In this document: piece by piece, positions 11,151 to 23,049 of the stretch
Position numbering within the stretch: the first letter of the stretch is position 1
How the letters are laid out: each line of letters begins with the position of its first letter
Assembly (NCBI GenBank): GCA_017607445.1
Contig: JAEVHH010000004.1
Span: 1,116,001-1,180,000, forward strand
Length of the DNA: 64,000 bases
From: Histoplasma ohiense
Lineage: Eukaryota > Ascomycota > Eurotiomycetes > Onygenales > Ajellomycetaceae
Reading direction: 5' to 3'
Notes under the pieces: generated by a model
Seen by the model: only the letters and a program-made list of their open reading frames with translations
Told to the model about the DNA's origin: nothing
Databases searched by the model: none
Position numbers and translations under genes: made by a program

Positions 11151-13673
11151 ATGAATCCTTTCGGCCCTCTTCCTATCCATCGACTTGAATCCAAGGGGCA
11201 AGCAGAATTGCTTGCCAGGCTGGATGACCTTCGCGATTTGGGGTTTCGCCGCCAACTGGCTCTACCGCAGTTGGTGGTTTGTGGTGACCAAAATAGTGGG
11301 AAGAGCTCAGTATTCCACGCCATAACAGGTGTCCCATTGCCAACTAGCACTGGACTCTGCACCAGGTTTGCAACAGAAGTTATCCTTCGGAGGTCCGATG
11401 AAGTTTCAGTTTCTGTGAAAATCCGACCCGGCCCGGATGCCACTCCGGACCATCGACACAAACTAGGAATATTCTCGAGGTCACATAACTGGCTTCAAGA
11501 CATCCCCAAGCTTTATTCGGAGGCCAGGCTCATAATGGGCTTAATTTCGGATGGAAGGTACTCATTGGATGTCCTACAACTGGAAGCTTCAGGCCCTACC
11601 TTGCCAGACCTGACCGTGGTTGACCTGCCTGGCCTTATCAATAGACCAGGGCACCATCAAAGAATGGAAGATGTCACTCTTGTGCAAGGTTTAACTGAAG
11701 CTTACATGCGGAACCCTCGAAGCATCGTCCTGGCTGTTGTGTCTGCTGAGCGTAATATATCTCAGCAAATCGTGTTGCGCATGACGAAGTCTTGCAGTCC
11801 TCGCACAATGGCAATCATAACGAAGCCAGATCACCTAGAACCCGGCTGTAGCATTGAGGAGAACTACTTTGCGCGTGCTAAGAACCAAGATACACCTCTG
11901 CGTTTAGGATGGCACGTTCTTGTGAACAACGATTCTAACGAGAAGAGAAACCGCCATTTTCAACGGGATGACATGGAAAATTTGTTTTTCACCACCACAA
12001 TGCCTTGGAAAACCCTTTCTCAAAACTGTGTGGGCATTCAATCACTTAGAAGTAGACTGGGCAAAATTCTACTTGGGCAGATTGAGTCGCAGCTTTCGGA
12101 TCTGTCTACCGAACTTCAACAAGACCTCGAAACTAGCCGCCTCTTACTCAAAAAACTTGGACCGGACCGGAAATCGGATACAGCTCAGCGACTTTATCTA
12201 ACTACTATAGCCGAACGATTTCAAGCCCTCACAATATCAGCCACGGCTGGTGAATATCACGATACCTATTTCCGTTATCACCCACAAACCTCTATGCGAC
12301 GATTAAGATCCGTAATCCGAAACTGGGCGGAAGATTTTGCTACAGATATGGAGGAACGTGGCCATAGCTATAACTTGTATGACGATACAACCTCAGATGG
12401 TCCACCGCCAATGCCGGAGCCAGCTTCTCCGGATAGCCCTCAGCCAGTTCCACGATCATCCTTTATCCGTGGACTTGCCGAACTTTTCAAGCAAAACGGA
12501 GGCCGTGAAACAAAAGGATTGGTTAATTCTCAGGTTGTATGCGAACTATTTATTCGTTATTCTCTCAAGTGGACTCCGATGGCGAAATCCCATGTATACG
12601 AACTATGGAAAAAAGTAAAGCGGTTCCTGGATGATCTTCTTCATCATATCGCAGGAGCAACCGTTGGCGAAGCCATACTCAGGGAAATACTGGAGCAGGA
12701 AATGAGCAATAAATTGCAGGCACTTAACAGCAAAATAGACGAATTAGCAACACCCTTTAAGCAAGTTGTTCCGTCAACCCTGAATCGAAAATTGGCTGCG
12801 AAAATTCATCGGCTTCGCGCCATAAGTGGCCCAAATGGCATGGACGATAATCTGGAAGACGGCGCTGATATCAATGTTTATTCTGAGATTCTCGATTGTA
12901 TGGAAACTTATTACTCCGCCGCATTACCAGTATTCATTGACAACGTTGCTTTTCTTGCTGTGGAAAATTGTCTCGTGGAAAACCTTGAAAACCTTCTCTC
13001 TCCATCTATGATGGCACAATTGTCAACTGAACAAATTGAACGCATTGCAGCTGATTCCGATGACACCAAACTCGCACGAAAGCAGCTCGCAGATAAAGTT
13101 AAAGTGCTAGAACTTGCTGTGAATTCATGTAGACGTTGTGAAATGGCGGGGCTTCAGTCTTCTGCGCAGAACTATCGTGAACCATCTAGAAACAACTTGA
13201 ATGATTACCTCACGGCAGACACTCCTGATCCACCGCTTGACGAATCCCCAACACCTGACATCAGCCCTCCAGAAACAGTCAACCACTCTAAAATCGAAGA
13301 CAGCTCTCGAACAGAAGAGTCTATTGCCCTCAGCCGATCTTCCAATGAGTCCCGTCGCAGCGTCTCTGAGCTCTCTCAGACTGAAGCAACATCCCCATCC
13401 CTGATGTCTCCTTCCCTCATGGATACCATTTCAACACGCGCCAAAAGTCCTACGAGGACTGAGTCCAGCTCTGGAGGTAGCCGGAAGGGTTCGTTGCTGA
13501 AATCTGGATTCCGAAAACGAATCCTGAAAAACAAACCTGCTGGCTCGATAACTGAAGATAAATCGAGGACTTCGACCTCGACTCCAGACTCCGAGCGGAA
13601 ACCTGATACGAGTAAGAAAACCTTTTCGCCGGAGACACCTAACTTTTTCATATATAGCATGTCAATTTCTTAA
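11151..13673 (+). CDS. Dynamin-like large GTPase
   Basis: A single exon of 840 residues. The GTPase domain is at the N-terminus: P-loop GDQNSGKSS at 45-53, switch threonine within TSTGLCTRF, DLPG at 158-161 and TKPD at 224-227. A helical middle/stalk-like region follows to about residue 650. The last ~150 residues are Ser/Thr/Pro-rich and basic (RKGSLLKSGFRKRILK). Fungi encode many such proteins besides the core DNM1, VPS1 and MGM1; this one lacks the strict QSSGKSS form of those core members (it has QNSGKSS) and has no mitochondrial presequence or PH domain, so it belongs to the poorly studied filamentous-fungal dynamin-like group. Its role is probably membrane remodelling, by family only. 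A GTPase-effector-like helical segment lies around residues 580-660. Confidence 0.85.
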   Translation: MNPFGPLPIHRLESKGQAELLARLDDLRDLGFRRQLALPQLVVCGDQNSGKSSVFHAITGVPLPTSTGLCTRFATEVILRRSDEVSVSVKIRPGPDATPDHRHKLGIFSRSHNWLQDIPKLYSEARLIMGLISDGRYSLDVLQLEASGPTLPDLTVVDLPGLINRPGHHQRMEDVTLVQGLTEAYMRNPRSIVLAVVSAERNISQQIVLRMTKSCSPRTMAIITKPDHLEPGCSIEENYFARAKNQDTPLRLGWHVLVNNDSNEKRNRHFQRDDMENLFFTTTMPWKTLSQNCVGIQSLRSRLGKILLGQIESQLSDLSTELQQDLETSRLLLKKLGPDRKSDTAQRLYLTTIAERFQALTISATAGEYHDTYFRYHPQTSMRRLRSVIRNWAEDFATDMEERGHSYNLYDDTTSDGPPPMPEPASPDSPQPVPRSSFIRGLAELFKQNGGRETKGLVNSQVVCELFIRYSLKWTPMAKSHVYELWKKVKRFLDDLLHHIAGATVGEAILREILEQEMSNKLQALNSKIDELATPFKQVVPSTLNRKLAAKIHRLRAISGPNGMDDNLEDGADINVYSEILDCMETYYSAALPVFIDNVAFLAVENCLVENLENLLSPSMMAQLSTEQIERIAADSDDTKLARKQLADKVKVLELAVNSCRRCEMAGLQSSAQNYREPSRNNLNDYLTADTPDPPLDESPTPDISPPETVNHSKIEDSSRTEESIALSRSSNESRRSVSELSQTEATSPSLMSPSLMDTISTRAKSPTRTESSSGGSRKGSLLKSGFRKRILKNKPAGSITEDKSRTSTSTPDSERKPDTSKKTFSPETPNFFIYSMSIS

Positions 13674-15281
13674 CTTCTGATGTGTAACGTTCAGGCTCGC
13701 TCCATTCTTCTAAATCGAAATCACGCCCGAGGTACAATTATGGTACGATGTATCAATGTAGCTATTATCACTACTCCATGTAGATACAAAGGTGGGCAGG
13801 GATAGGTCCCACTCCTACCTTTGATATCCCCTCCCTCCCCTAACAGGCCTAGTTGAATTTGTTTTCCCCTTATTGCATTTCCATTTCAAAGTCGTATTGT
13901 GTTTGCAACGATATCCCCTCCCTTTCATGTCCTTGCTCTCTATTTCTGCTAGCCTTTCCATTGTCATCATTTGCCGGCGCAATTACCAATAGGCCGGTGT
14001 TCTATGTGTCGTACGCAATGCTTGGATCATGTCACTTGTCTTCTGTCTCCTTTCAAAAGAAGTGGCCTGTTCGTTTACTTTATTTTGGACGGCGTGGGAT
14101 GGTGGTATATGAGGAACATAGAATCAACGTTCGTTTACTTTTTGGTGCTCGCTCTAGTCATTTTATTCTCTCTTCGTTCTGTACTAATACCGATATACGC
14201 TCGTTTACTCTATCGATCATATAACCATATAAACTGATCTATTTGGTTTTCCAATGTTCTGTATATGTATATACCTTCGTTACTCCATCAACTCGCCAAC
14301 CTTTCCAACCACAAGCAAAAATCTTCGTCTCTATAAGAGCCGGGGGAAGGAAGAGTAAAAAGGAATTCGTCAAGACCAACCAACCGTTGATATCATCCCA
14401 TGGAAGAGTTGGGAGATTCAAGATGTAAAAAATTTGATTCGTTCACAAGAACAGCCATAACTATTTACTACAGAATAAATAACTAATCAAGAGTAGCTAG
14501 CAAATTTGTTCGCAGCCGGGGTCTCAAGTGGAATTACCAGGGAAATTAAAACTCATTCATTCCCCTGTTCCCATATCCATGGATGCTGCTGCTTCGCATA
14601 TCGGCACCCATGTCAAAACCCCAGGGAGGGGGGGGAATGGACACCAAAGATAATTTTCTCGCAACCCAGTCAACGTCTAGAACGGACAGAGGTCCGTGGC
14701 CTTATCTATCTGCAACCCCCTCCCACGCCCGGTCATCCCCAACATGACGAATCCACATCTGGTTGTCCTGGATCGAATCGATAACTATACCAGAGAGAGG
14801 CGCATGTTAGCAATTTCTTCCCTTTCCTTTTTTTTCTTTTGCAAATATTCAAATTGGTATTTTGTTATTAGTAGTAATATTAATTTTAGTGTTTGGCCAT
14901 CCAGTTCCAGCATTCATGGATGAAGAACGCGGTAGTTGTTAGTTGTGCAGGGGAGTGAGCTGGGAGGATAAGGCTAGATGAAAAACCGGGCCTTGGGAGT
15001 TCAGGAACAAACAGGCTTGCTAGGAGGGAAACGTGGAGAATGGGGTTCGGATTTAGGCGCTCGGGTATTAAAATATGATTTGTTTTTTATTCGTCTCTGG
15101 CTCTCTGGTCCCAGTGACGGGTTCTGGAACTTTGGCCATTTCGGGTAGACAGGGGCAAGACTCTAGTTCAAATGGGCGATGACCAGAGCGAGCGCTGGTT
15201 TGTCGCGATGTAACTTCAGGGTGAGGTAGGCGGGGGCGGGGCAAATCAGGGTTTAGAAAGGTCAAGACACGGAGGTAATAT
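13674..15281. other. Intergenic between convergent genes
   Basis: No family-recognisable exon. Three copies of CGTTTACT lie near 14073, 14131 and 14203, and an AT-rich tract near 14460-14500. The questin-oxidase-like gene may extend a last exon into about 15068-15281. Confidence 0.4.
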
Positions 15282-17161
15282 TTAAATAATGAAACCAGGA
15301 CAAAATGCACTTTGCAAAATATTCCACGAGGCGCGAGCGAGTTGAAGAGTCTGAGTCTTCAAAAATTTGGACTGAAGGAACTCACCCATGTTCGCTAACT
15401 TGATCCACATATCTCCGTTGACTAAGAACACCTCTCGACACTCCTCATCCGCCTCAAACGGTTTACAAAGCTTCTCGCCAAAAGCAAGTGTGCGGATGAA
15501 TTTTGACGCATGTCCGTCATCTTGGGGATGATTAATGGCTTGGGCGAAAACTTCCTCCCACGACAGCTTTGGCTCATAGTCTGTAATCTCCTCCTGTCGT
15601 AGCTCCGCTGCACCGCGAGAGGCGTACGTCGCCAGGTCCATACGACCTTTCCATTCCAGGATGCGTAATTTGTTCTGCTTACTGATCCAGGGCTGAGAGA
15701 CAAATGAAGCCAAGAAAATTGCGCTGGTGACACAGTGCATGTAAAAAAAGTCGAATTTAACCCTCTTTCGAGGACGCTGCGCTGCACCGGCGAAATAAGC
15801 TGTTGATTGTTGAGTTACTATGTACCGGGCCAGTGGGGGAAAAATCGACAGGGAAAACATTACTGATGAGCCAGGGGCGCATGCAGGCACGCAGCAATGT
15901 TGATGGATGGCCTCTGTGCATTGGGATGGGAGCATTGAGAGTAGTAGGGGCAATACGGTTGTGTCTGGAGATCAGGGTGTCAACGTACCAACAGCGTTCA
16001 ACAGTTCGGCTAGCTTCAGTTCCAACTGGTCTGGGCCCACTGAGAATTGGCTAGTAATTTTGATGATCTCGTCTGGCGCTCGAGCCAGCATTCCATCGAT
16101 CTTGTTCACATCTTCCCAGCGCACGGCTTCCCGGATTTGGGTGTTGGAGCGAATTTCTTGCTGGAGATGAACGAGAGATTTCTTGCCCTCCTTCCCAACG
16201 CCACCTGCTGCCTCTTCAGCTGGCAAGAGGAATGTAAGATTCGATTCATGAACCGCAGTTTCCGCAAGAGCCTCTGCGACAATGGCAGGCTGATTGAACT
16301 CAACGCCGAATCCGAGTTGGATAAACGGATGAATGAGCCCTGTAAGGGGAGCGTGTTCATTAGTACGTCCCGGAACAGAGGGGTCAGACAGGGAAAGGGG
16401 TGGATGAGAGCGAAACTCCCCGGGCGCCATACCAGCAAACAGCCGAACGAGCATATCATCCGCAAGTTTATCCGCAGCAAAAAGGTACTCATTTACCACT
16501 ACTTCCATCCCCCTCTTTTCAATTTGGCGCTGAAAATACACCAGGAAATTAGGATATTGATCTCGAATTCCTAGGAGAGCACTAAATTGGGCCTTGTCGC
16601 CCAGTTTCTGTACTATCGCTTCATCGACTGGGCAAGAAGGAAGCTGGTAGGCAGCAGCCCGGTCAAAAATCTGCTGTAGAAGGTCTGCGGAGGCTCCCAA
16701 TGCGTAGGCGGATAAAATGTGGTGGGCAAGATGATCTGCCTCAGGTTAGCATCAGCGGATAGGATTAAAGCTCAAGACCCTAGTAACAGGAATAGGGCGG
16801 AATGTGGGGTGATGGGACGGTTGCATATCCATTAGAACCAGGGTATGTAAACTGGCGGGGTGTCTCCCAAGTGGCCCATCGACTCATTTTGTCTCTGACA
16901 TGAAAATATAACAATGCTCAATGTAACCTGAGGGGCTTGCATATCAATTTTGACAAGCGGACAGGACTCGGGAGAAAAGTTGAGTTGCAAATTCAAAGAA
17001 CCACACATACTGTGAAAACCCTTCGCGTTAAAGAAGATATGGTATCTCTCTAGATCCGCCTGCAGCGTTTCTGAAACCTTTTTTGCAGAATCAGCGTTCT
17101 GGCGAAGCCCTAGAATCCCCGTATCGTCTGTCGAAACCTTGATACGAGTGGCGGTCGCCAT
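15282..17161 (-). CDS. Questin-oxidase-like protein (DUF4243; GedK/AflY-type)
   Basis: Exons are 17161-17011, 16735-15989 and 15799 to about 15386, plus a 3' end I cannot fix. The joins restore FHNHLAHHILSAYALGAS and TAYFAGAAQRPRKRVKFDFF-type family sequence, with introns of 275 and 189 nt. The family includes questin oxidase, a Baeyer-Villiger-type ring-cleaving enzyme of anthraquinone pathways, and AflY of aflatoxin synthesis, but many members are unassigned. Visible features are the His-rich NHLAHH segment after DLERYHIFFNAKGFH and the C-terminal NGDMWIKLANM. The donor GTGAGT at 15385 suggests one more exon; reading straight through gives a stop at 15282. No polyketide synthase or other pathway gene lies nearby, so the substrate is unknown. 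Confidence 0.78.
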
Positions 17162-18234
17162 GGCTCTTGGACTCAAGTCAAGCTTCAAGTTTTCCTTAGT
17201 GAGCGCGGGAGTGAAACACGACTTGGATTTTGGAGAAAAAAACGGCTCTCTCTTCGCTATCTGAGTCACTGCTTTAGGCGGACCCGGGCCCAAGCTTCTA
17301 TCTTGATACACGGTTCCCTGTTGCGCTGTTCGGAATGCTCGGGTAGGTATGTGGGCACAACAAAGCATACATCGAGCTACTTGGTGTCGATACCGTTGAG
17401 CAACACTGGTCATAGGCAAATAATGTATCAAACCGCCGGGCTCTCGTTCTGCAGCTTCTCCATACGACCCTCGAGATCCGCACAGTGAGCCTGTTTATAT
17501 ATGTGTGGCTAAGTTGGATGCAGCCAAGCTAACGGTGTGGAGGGGTCGTTGAAACCAGGACACGAGCCAGCCATTCCGTCATAGCTCCATCGCTTGGAAC
17601 TTCACAGCTACTCGCGGACAAGCTGTGAAGTCCAAAGGGTATTGTTGTTGATGTCAGCGAGTTGTTCCACACAAAGGATGTACTGTGCATGTATACATAC
17701 GAATGACCGATTCTCGATTTATGTTCGATGAGTAAACATAGTAGTATAAAATAAATCGATGCATGCCCCGTGTGGCGGAAACGAACTCATTTATGATGAT
17801 GGAGGATGCTTGTGCTCCTCGAAGTCAGTAATCGATCCATGGATGCGCTGGTTGGCGGCTTGCAGGAGTAGTTACATGTATGTACTGTACATGTACATGT
17901 ACATGTACATTACATGAATAGTTCATAGATGTTGTACTGTCAGACAGTACGAGGCCGGAGCTAGTTTACTACGCATTTCAATGCTGTAGATATGAACGAA
18001 GGTGCAGGATATACAAAGACTTCAATTTTATCGACTCTATTGTTAGTACATGTACTGTACATACATACCATCAACAGGCAAGATAAACCTAGTCATATCT
18101 CGTATGTTCATCGGATTCATTCCCTGGCATCCCATCATAGATCCCAAGCGGGCAGACTGGAGCTGTCGTCAGGAATCTAGAAGAAATAGAAATGGACCAA
18201 AAACAAGAAAACCCAAGAAAATAAGTTCCCAAAT
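17162..18234. other. Intergenic with palindromic TGTAC repeats
   Basis: AT-rich, no coding exon seen. It holds several TGTACTGTACA/ATGTAC palindromic runs, listed separately. Confidence 0.5.
17881..17914. repeat. (ATGTAC)n palindromic microsatellite
   Basis: An alternating TGTAC/ATGTAC run of about 34 bases, self-complementary. Similar shorter runs lie at 18046-18066, 34405-34430, 22650-22665 and 61562-61577. Confidence 0.8.
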
Positions 18235-20880
18235 CTACTTTTTATCGAGGCCAAGAGCTTTTTTTCTCTTCAGGCGGTCGCGCTCAATTTTCTTGAATAG
18301 CGGGTGATGTCCCACCTTCTCCTTCAACTGTTTATTCCTACTTTTATTATATTCGATATACGCCATGTCCTCACCGCCGGCAAGGCCGCTCAAAGTCGCC
18401 GCACTACGTTTCACTGCAACTTTCTTCGCCACACCTCGCGCTTTCGGTCCCCCTGAGCGTTCGCTGAAAAGATCGTCCACTACTTCTTCTACAGCTGCGG
18501 AGGTTTCGTTCTGCAGCATGACTTCTTGCAGAAGTTCTCGACGCTCCGTCGGAGTTGCGTATGCGAGTCCTTCAAGGTTCTCAATTCCTTCAAGGTGCGT
18601 GATCACCTTAAACGCGTATCCCTGGTCAACTAAGAAAGCTTGACGTTTGGAAGAGTAAAACATCTCGTCGGTATCTTTCGATACAAGGGAGTAGAAGAAA
18701 GCGTTGAATCCCTCATCGTTCCTTCGTTTGGCACGTAGGATACGTCCGAGACGTTGCGCTTCCTGACGACGAGAGCCGTAATGTGACGAGATCTGTATCA
18801 AGCAAGTCGCTTCAGGCAGATCTAGCGAGGTATCACCAATCTTGGACAGGAAGATTGTATTGACTTGTTCATTATGCTGGAAGTTCTCTAGAATTCGCAA
18901 TCGTTCGTTCTGAGGCGTTCCGCCGTATATGTAGGCCTTGTTCAATTTCAGGGCATATCGTTCGAGAGCGTAAACATTGTCAGAGAAAACAATGACTTTG
19001 TCTCCACGCTTTTCGTGGTAATCAATCAAAAATTGACACGCCTGGAACTTCCTCGGATTCATGATATAGAGTAATGCTGCTTTTCTAGATTTCTCGCGCA
19101 TATACTCAGTATAGAATTCCGTTGTCATGGGGCACCACACCTCAGCACACTGGACTTTGGCGATGTGCCCCTGTTCAGCCAACTCCATCCAGTTGGCTTC
19201 ATACAACTTGGGACCGATCAAAAAATTCAAATCCTTGATCTTATCATCCTCACGAAGAAGAGTAGCTGTGAGCCCAAGTTTGGTCTGAGTAGCAATGGCC
19301 GAAGTGACCTTCCGGAACATCGATGCTGGAACGACGTGGACCTCGTCCAAGATCATCAAGCCCCATTCCCGAGATTGCATCCAATCCATCATTTTCTCCG
19401 CATCGTGGGAACGAGCCCGTGTTTGAGATACCATGGAATATGTGGAGACTATAATTCCAGTATTTCTCCGGAATTTTTCCTTGTTGTCAGAAGTGAAAAC
19501 GGCAATATCACTAGGATCAATATTAGACCACCGAAGAAATTCGTTCCTCCACTGAACAACGGACATCGAGCTAGTGCAAAGGATAATGGTTCCTTTCTTG
19601 ATGGTACAGGCGGCTGTTATGCCAACTAAGGTTTTCCCTGCACCACAAGGCAGGACGATGATTCCACTCTTAGCTCGTCCGTTTCCAAACATTTTACTCA
19701 AACTTTTCTCTTGGTAACTGCGAATTTGCGCATTGGGCTTCAGGTCGATATCTAGAGTAGGGTTGATTTCATCGTTTCTAAAGTCATATTCTTCAAGAGC
19801 TGGGCAGCCCATACTTTGGCATCGAGCCTTAACAGATTCCACGGCCGTGTTTGGGATCTCAAAGCTGTGGACCTGTGCTGGGTCGTCGTCATCATCCTCT
19901 TCCCTTAGATCAACCAAGAGGCCATCCTCTTTTGGCCGCCCATTTGTATCTCCCTCCATTGGCTTTCGGTCTGGATTTTGTTTCACCCCAGCCGCATCCT
20001 TAGTTCCGGGAATGACCAACCCTGCCATTTTGGGAGCAGCCTGCTGTATTATACCCTCCGAGTTTTGCAATCTCTGAGGCCCAATAACTTCATCTTGAAG
20101 CAACATCTGCAGAGTGGCAGGATCCGAGCTCTCCACAAAGAATCTATTGTATTTCAAAACAACTTTTATCTTTCCATACGACTTGGTGAAATTGACGATG
20201 AAAGACTTGATAGTTTCCGGTAGCGGCGTTTTGGACAAACGATCCAGGAAGTTAATGATATCTCCCGGTAGTAAGCCCACTGAGACCGCAGCATAAAGAC
20301 TGTTTCCAGTTAGTCGATACTCGTGCAAATGCGTAGGTCTCGATAGAGGCTCAGCTATCGTCGTAAGGAAATCTTGTGCCTGGGGCGCTAGAGGTGAGAA
20401 GCTTTCCAGCGTGATGGTGCCCTTCAACGGCTCGATCCATAGCGGTCGGTTAGCGTGGTCGGGCTTCAAAGACAAGGATGAGAAGTCTTTATAGCCGAAA
20501 TGTGGATCCTGTCGTTGGATGTCCGCTTTCTTCTTTTGACTAAAGGCCTGAAGAGAAAATTTCTCGACAACCTCTGCATTGGACAAGTTTTCATTTCTTT
20601 AGCAACGCAATACAAGCTGTAATCAACAAAATTTCCTATGGGCAAACTTTCGACTCACGTTTCAGCCTATCGCCATCATATTCATCATCGTCCGCAACCC
20701 CGGGATCTGAGTACTCATCGCTGCTCCGGACACTCTGGGGAGCCGAAACAGGGACTGGCGTGGATCGTTTGGATGCCCGTCCTGAATTACCACCTACCAT
20801 GGCCGGTCAGCGACAGTTAAAGCAGACCCTAGAAAAGAAGGGATAGGCATACTGCCAGCTGCCTTCCTTTTCGGAGGCAT
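18235..20880 (-). CDS. SSL2: TFIIH helicase/translocase XPB
   Basis: Three exons, 20880-20853, 20793-20655 and 20596-18235, give 842 residues, matching yeast Ssl2 (843). XPB is the 3'-5' DNA translocase of TFIIH, opening promoters and damaged DNA in nucleotide-excision repair. The N-terminus is MPPKRKAAG, then an acidic stretch. The DNA-damage-recognition-like domain is followed by helicase motif I CGAGKT (K377), motif II DEVH (473-476), [17 protein letters not shown] and motif [13 protein letters not shown]. The C-terminus is very basic ([12 protein letters not shown]). The second intron is odd: the strong donor GTGAGT at 20658 shifts the frame, and the frame is kept only by the weaker GT four bases later (20654), giving [14 protein letters not shown]. 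It is divergent from the small gene at 21510. Confidence 0.93.
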
Positions 20881-21509
20881 ACTATCGCAAATCACGTCTG
20901 GCGAAGCCGCGACGAACCCTCAAGTCGAGCTACGACAGGGAATGGACAGCACTTGGTACAAGGGGTTAGTATCCGAGATCAGAGCCAAAAATACTGGCCC
21001 ATGTGGATATTCAGAAAAAGCCAGTAGCTTCTGAAACCACGTTATACCGGTGATAGTAATACTGTGAGCTCTTCACCGGTTGTTGTTGGCAGCAGCGCAG
21101 GAAGAAGCGCTGAATTGCACACAGTTGGGCTCAGGTTTGATAGTTAACTATCGGCAAAGGCGCCAAGCGGATGACTCATCATGGATGAGAGTTAATGTCC
21201 CGTGATAAGATTCGGAGAAACTGTTCGAAAATGTTCTGCTCGGGCGATTTACTCAAATAAATATGTATTTATTTACAAGGTTATTCGCCCAGCAGAGAGT
21301 CCTATGTACTCCTTCGATTTGTTGTTGAGCTACGGTCTTCACCACTAATGTTGAATGGACGAGACTATCTCATCTCTGATTGGTTGGCATAAGACCTTCA
21401 GAGACGTCAAGCTCCGGTCCCGCCACACTCTTGTTATTAACTGCAACGCCAAATTTGCTAGCACTCAATTGAACAGTGAGCAGACAACAGAGAGGCCTCA
21501 GTTAGTGAA
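20881..21509. promoter_or_regulatory. Divergent promoter of SSL2 and a small mitochondrial-type gene
   Basis: A 629-bp spacer between two divergent start codons. I see no coding segment. Specific promoter elements could not be assigned with confidence. Confidence 0.4.
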
Positions 21510-22192
21510 ATGAATACTGTGCGTTGCGGAATCCCCATCATCTGGTATATTAATAATGCTAAATGTTGGATGTAGATTAGATCCACCTGGTACGTTCTAC
21601 CTCATATCTAGTACCCAGGGCAGCAAGCCGCTTTCCCAACGTCATACAACATTTTTTGGGCAAATACTATACAGGATCTAACCGGCATGTCCATCGCACG
21701 ACAAACAGGGTGGGCTGGGGCTCCCTCTGTATCGGTACGTAATTCCATCCAAACCCCATTTACGCATGTGCTCTCCAATCCTCCCAAACCCAAGCCATTT
21801 CCTTCTCTAACCATTTCCCTCCCTGTCTTCTTCCTCACCCCACAGCCGGCGGTGGCGCCTACTACTTTGCCAAAAAATCCATAAACGCCGACCGCGCCCA
21901 CCGACACGAAGAAGCCCAACGACGTAAAGAGGAAGCCCTCCGAAGAGAAAATTCCGTAAAATCACCGTCCTCAATCGCACCGTCGACGACAATGCCACAA
22001 AAGTCCTCACCCTCAGCCGGCCGCGCGAAATTCTCTCCACAAGCGGATGACACGGGCAATCCAAGCCGGGAAGCTGGACATGACCCTGCTGCGACAAGGC
22101 ATGAACCCGAGACGCTGGCGGAGAAGATTGATGAAAAAGGAAAATACGAGGCAGCAGAGGCATATACGTCGAGGAAGGGGAATCGGCTTTGA
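21510..22192 (+). CDS. Small membrane protein, probably mitochondrial (DUF4748-like)
   Basis: Three exons, 21510-21544, 21619-21734 and 21846-22192, give 165 residues. All junctions have GT-AG ends and keep phase (tg+g for Trp, g+cc for Ala). The first ~45 residues are basic and without acidic residues, like a mitochondrial presequence. A short hydrophobic segment follows (VGWGSLCIAGGGAYYFAKKS, around residues 46-65), then a charged region rich in Arg/Glu (HRHEEAQRRKEEALRRE) and a polar tail. The GGGAYYFAK-INADR signature matches the fungal DUF4748-type family as I remember it. Function is unknown. The third exon is the best supported; the first exon is inferred only from phase and a plausible presequence. 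Confidence 0.62.
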
Positions 22193-23049
22193 ATTTGTGG
22201 CTTTGAGCTGACTACAAGGCTTTTTTTTTTTTTTTTTTTTTTTTTTTGAGAAGCATTTTGTCATTTTATTTTGTTAACCAGTGCTGCGTATGCGAATGGG
22301 AAAGAGGGCCAAACAAGGAAAAGGAGGTAGTCATATAGAACTGGAAACTTGACTATCTGGAAACATTTGGGGAAGGTATGTGGTGTATTTGTATTTGAAT
22401 TATATTGTAGAAAAAGTTTGTATGGTTAAATTTGATCGAACCGCGCTCTGAATCCTCAGCCCTCCTTGTACAGATCTTAACGGATGTGAAGAAAATGTTA
22501 ATTGGTTTGAAAACCCATTTCCAAATCCAAATTTGATCATGTTTGTTCTTATGCCCAAAGGTTCGTAGGTCGCGTCCAAAGTCCATGAAAAAGAGAGCAG
22601 TCATACCTATCCCAATCCATCCCAGTATTCGAAACACCTGAGGTATTTGTACTGTACTGTACTATCTATAAAAAAAAAAGGGAAATATAAATGTAAATCA
22701 AATAAAACAAGTAGACGCAGCAAGATATTTTCCCAATAACGCAGCCCCACAAGCCCTCATGCGCAAAAAACAGAAGCTATCCCATATCTCAAGTGTTACC
22801 GAATGACTCACTCCCATCCTAGGTAAAAAGCAGGCCTTAGGTCAAGACATAAAGCGTAGGCGGTCTCTGTATATTTTACAGATAACGCCGTCGGTAAAAC
22901 GTATTTATAGTTTTAATCGCGTTTTCTAGCGGGCATGGAAGCAGAGGGGTGGATATCTAGGTAAAGGGGGTAAGTTTTCGAGTCCCTCGTCAGTTTTGTC
23001 ATTGAGAGCGAATAATAGTTCGCAAAACATATATATCGCCGATATTTGT
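22193..23049. other. Intergenic, AT-rich
   Basis: It includes a 27-base T run at 22221-22247. No coding exon is recognised, apart from a possible downstream exon of the small minus-strand gene (frame ending near 22913, SMPARKRD). Confidence 0.4.
22221..22247. repeat. Poly(T) tract, 27 bases
   Basis: An uninterrupted T run 28 bases after the stop of the small membrane-protein gene. Confidence 0.9.

Noticed and set aside
15351..15385. 14- or 35-nt introns to close the questin-oxidase-like gene
   Set aside because: Both give family-plausible frames but are implausibly short, and unlike the 30-nt ADGF intron there is no branch-like site; left open.
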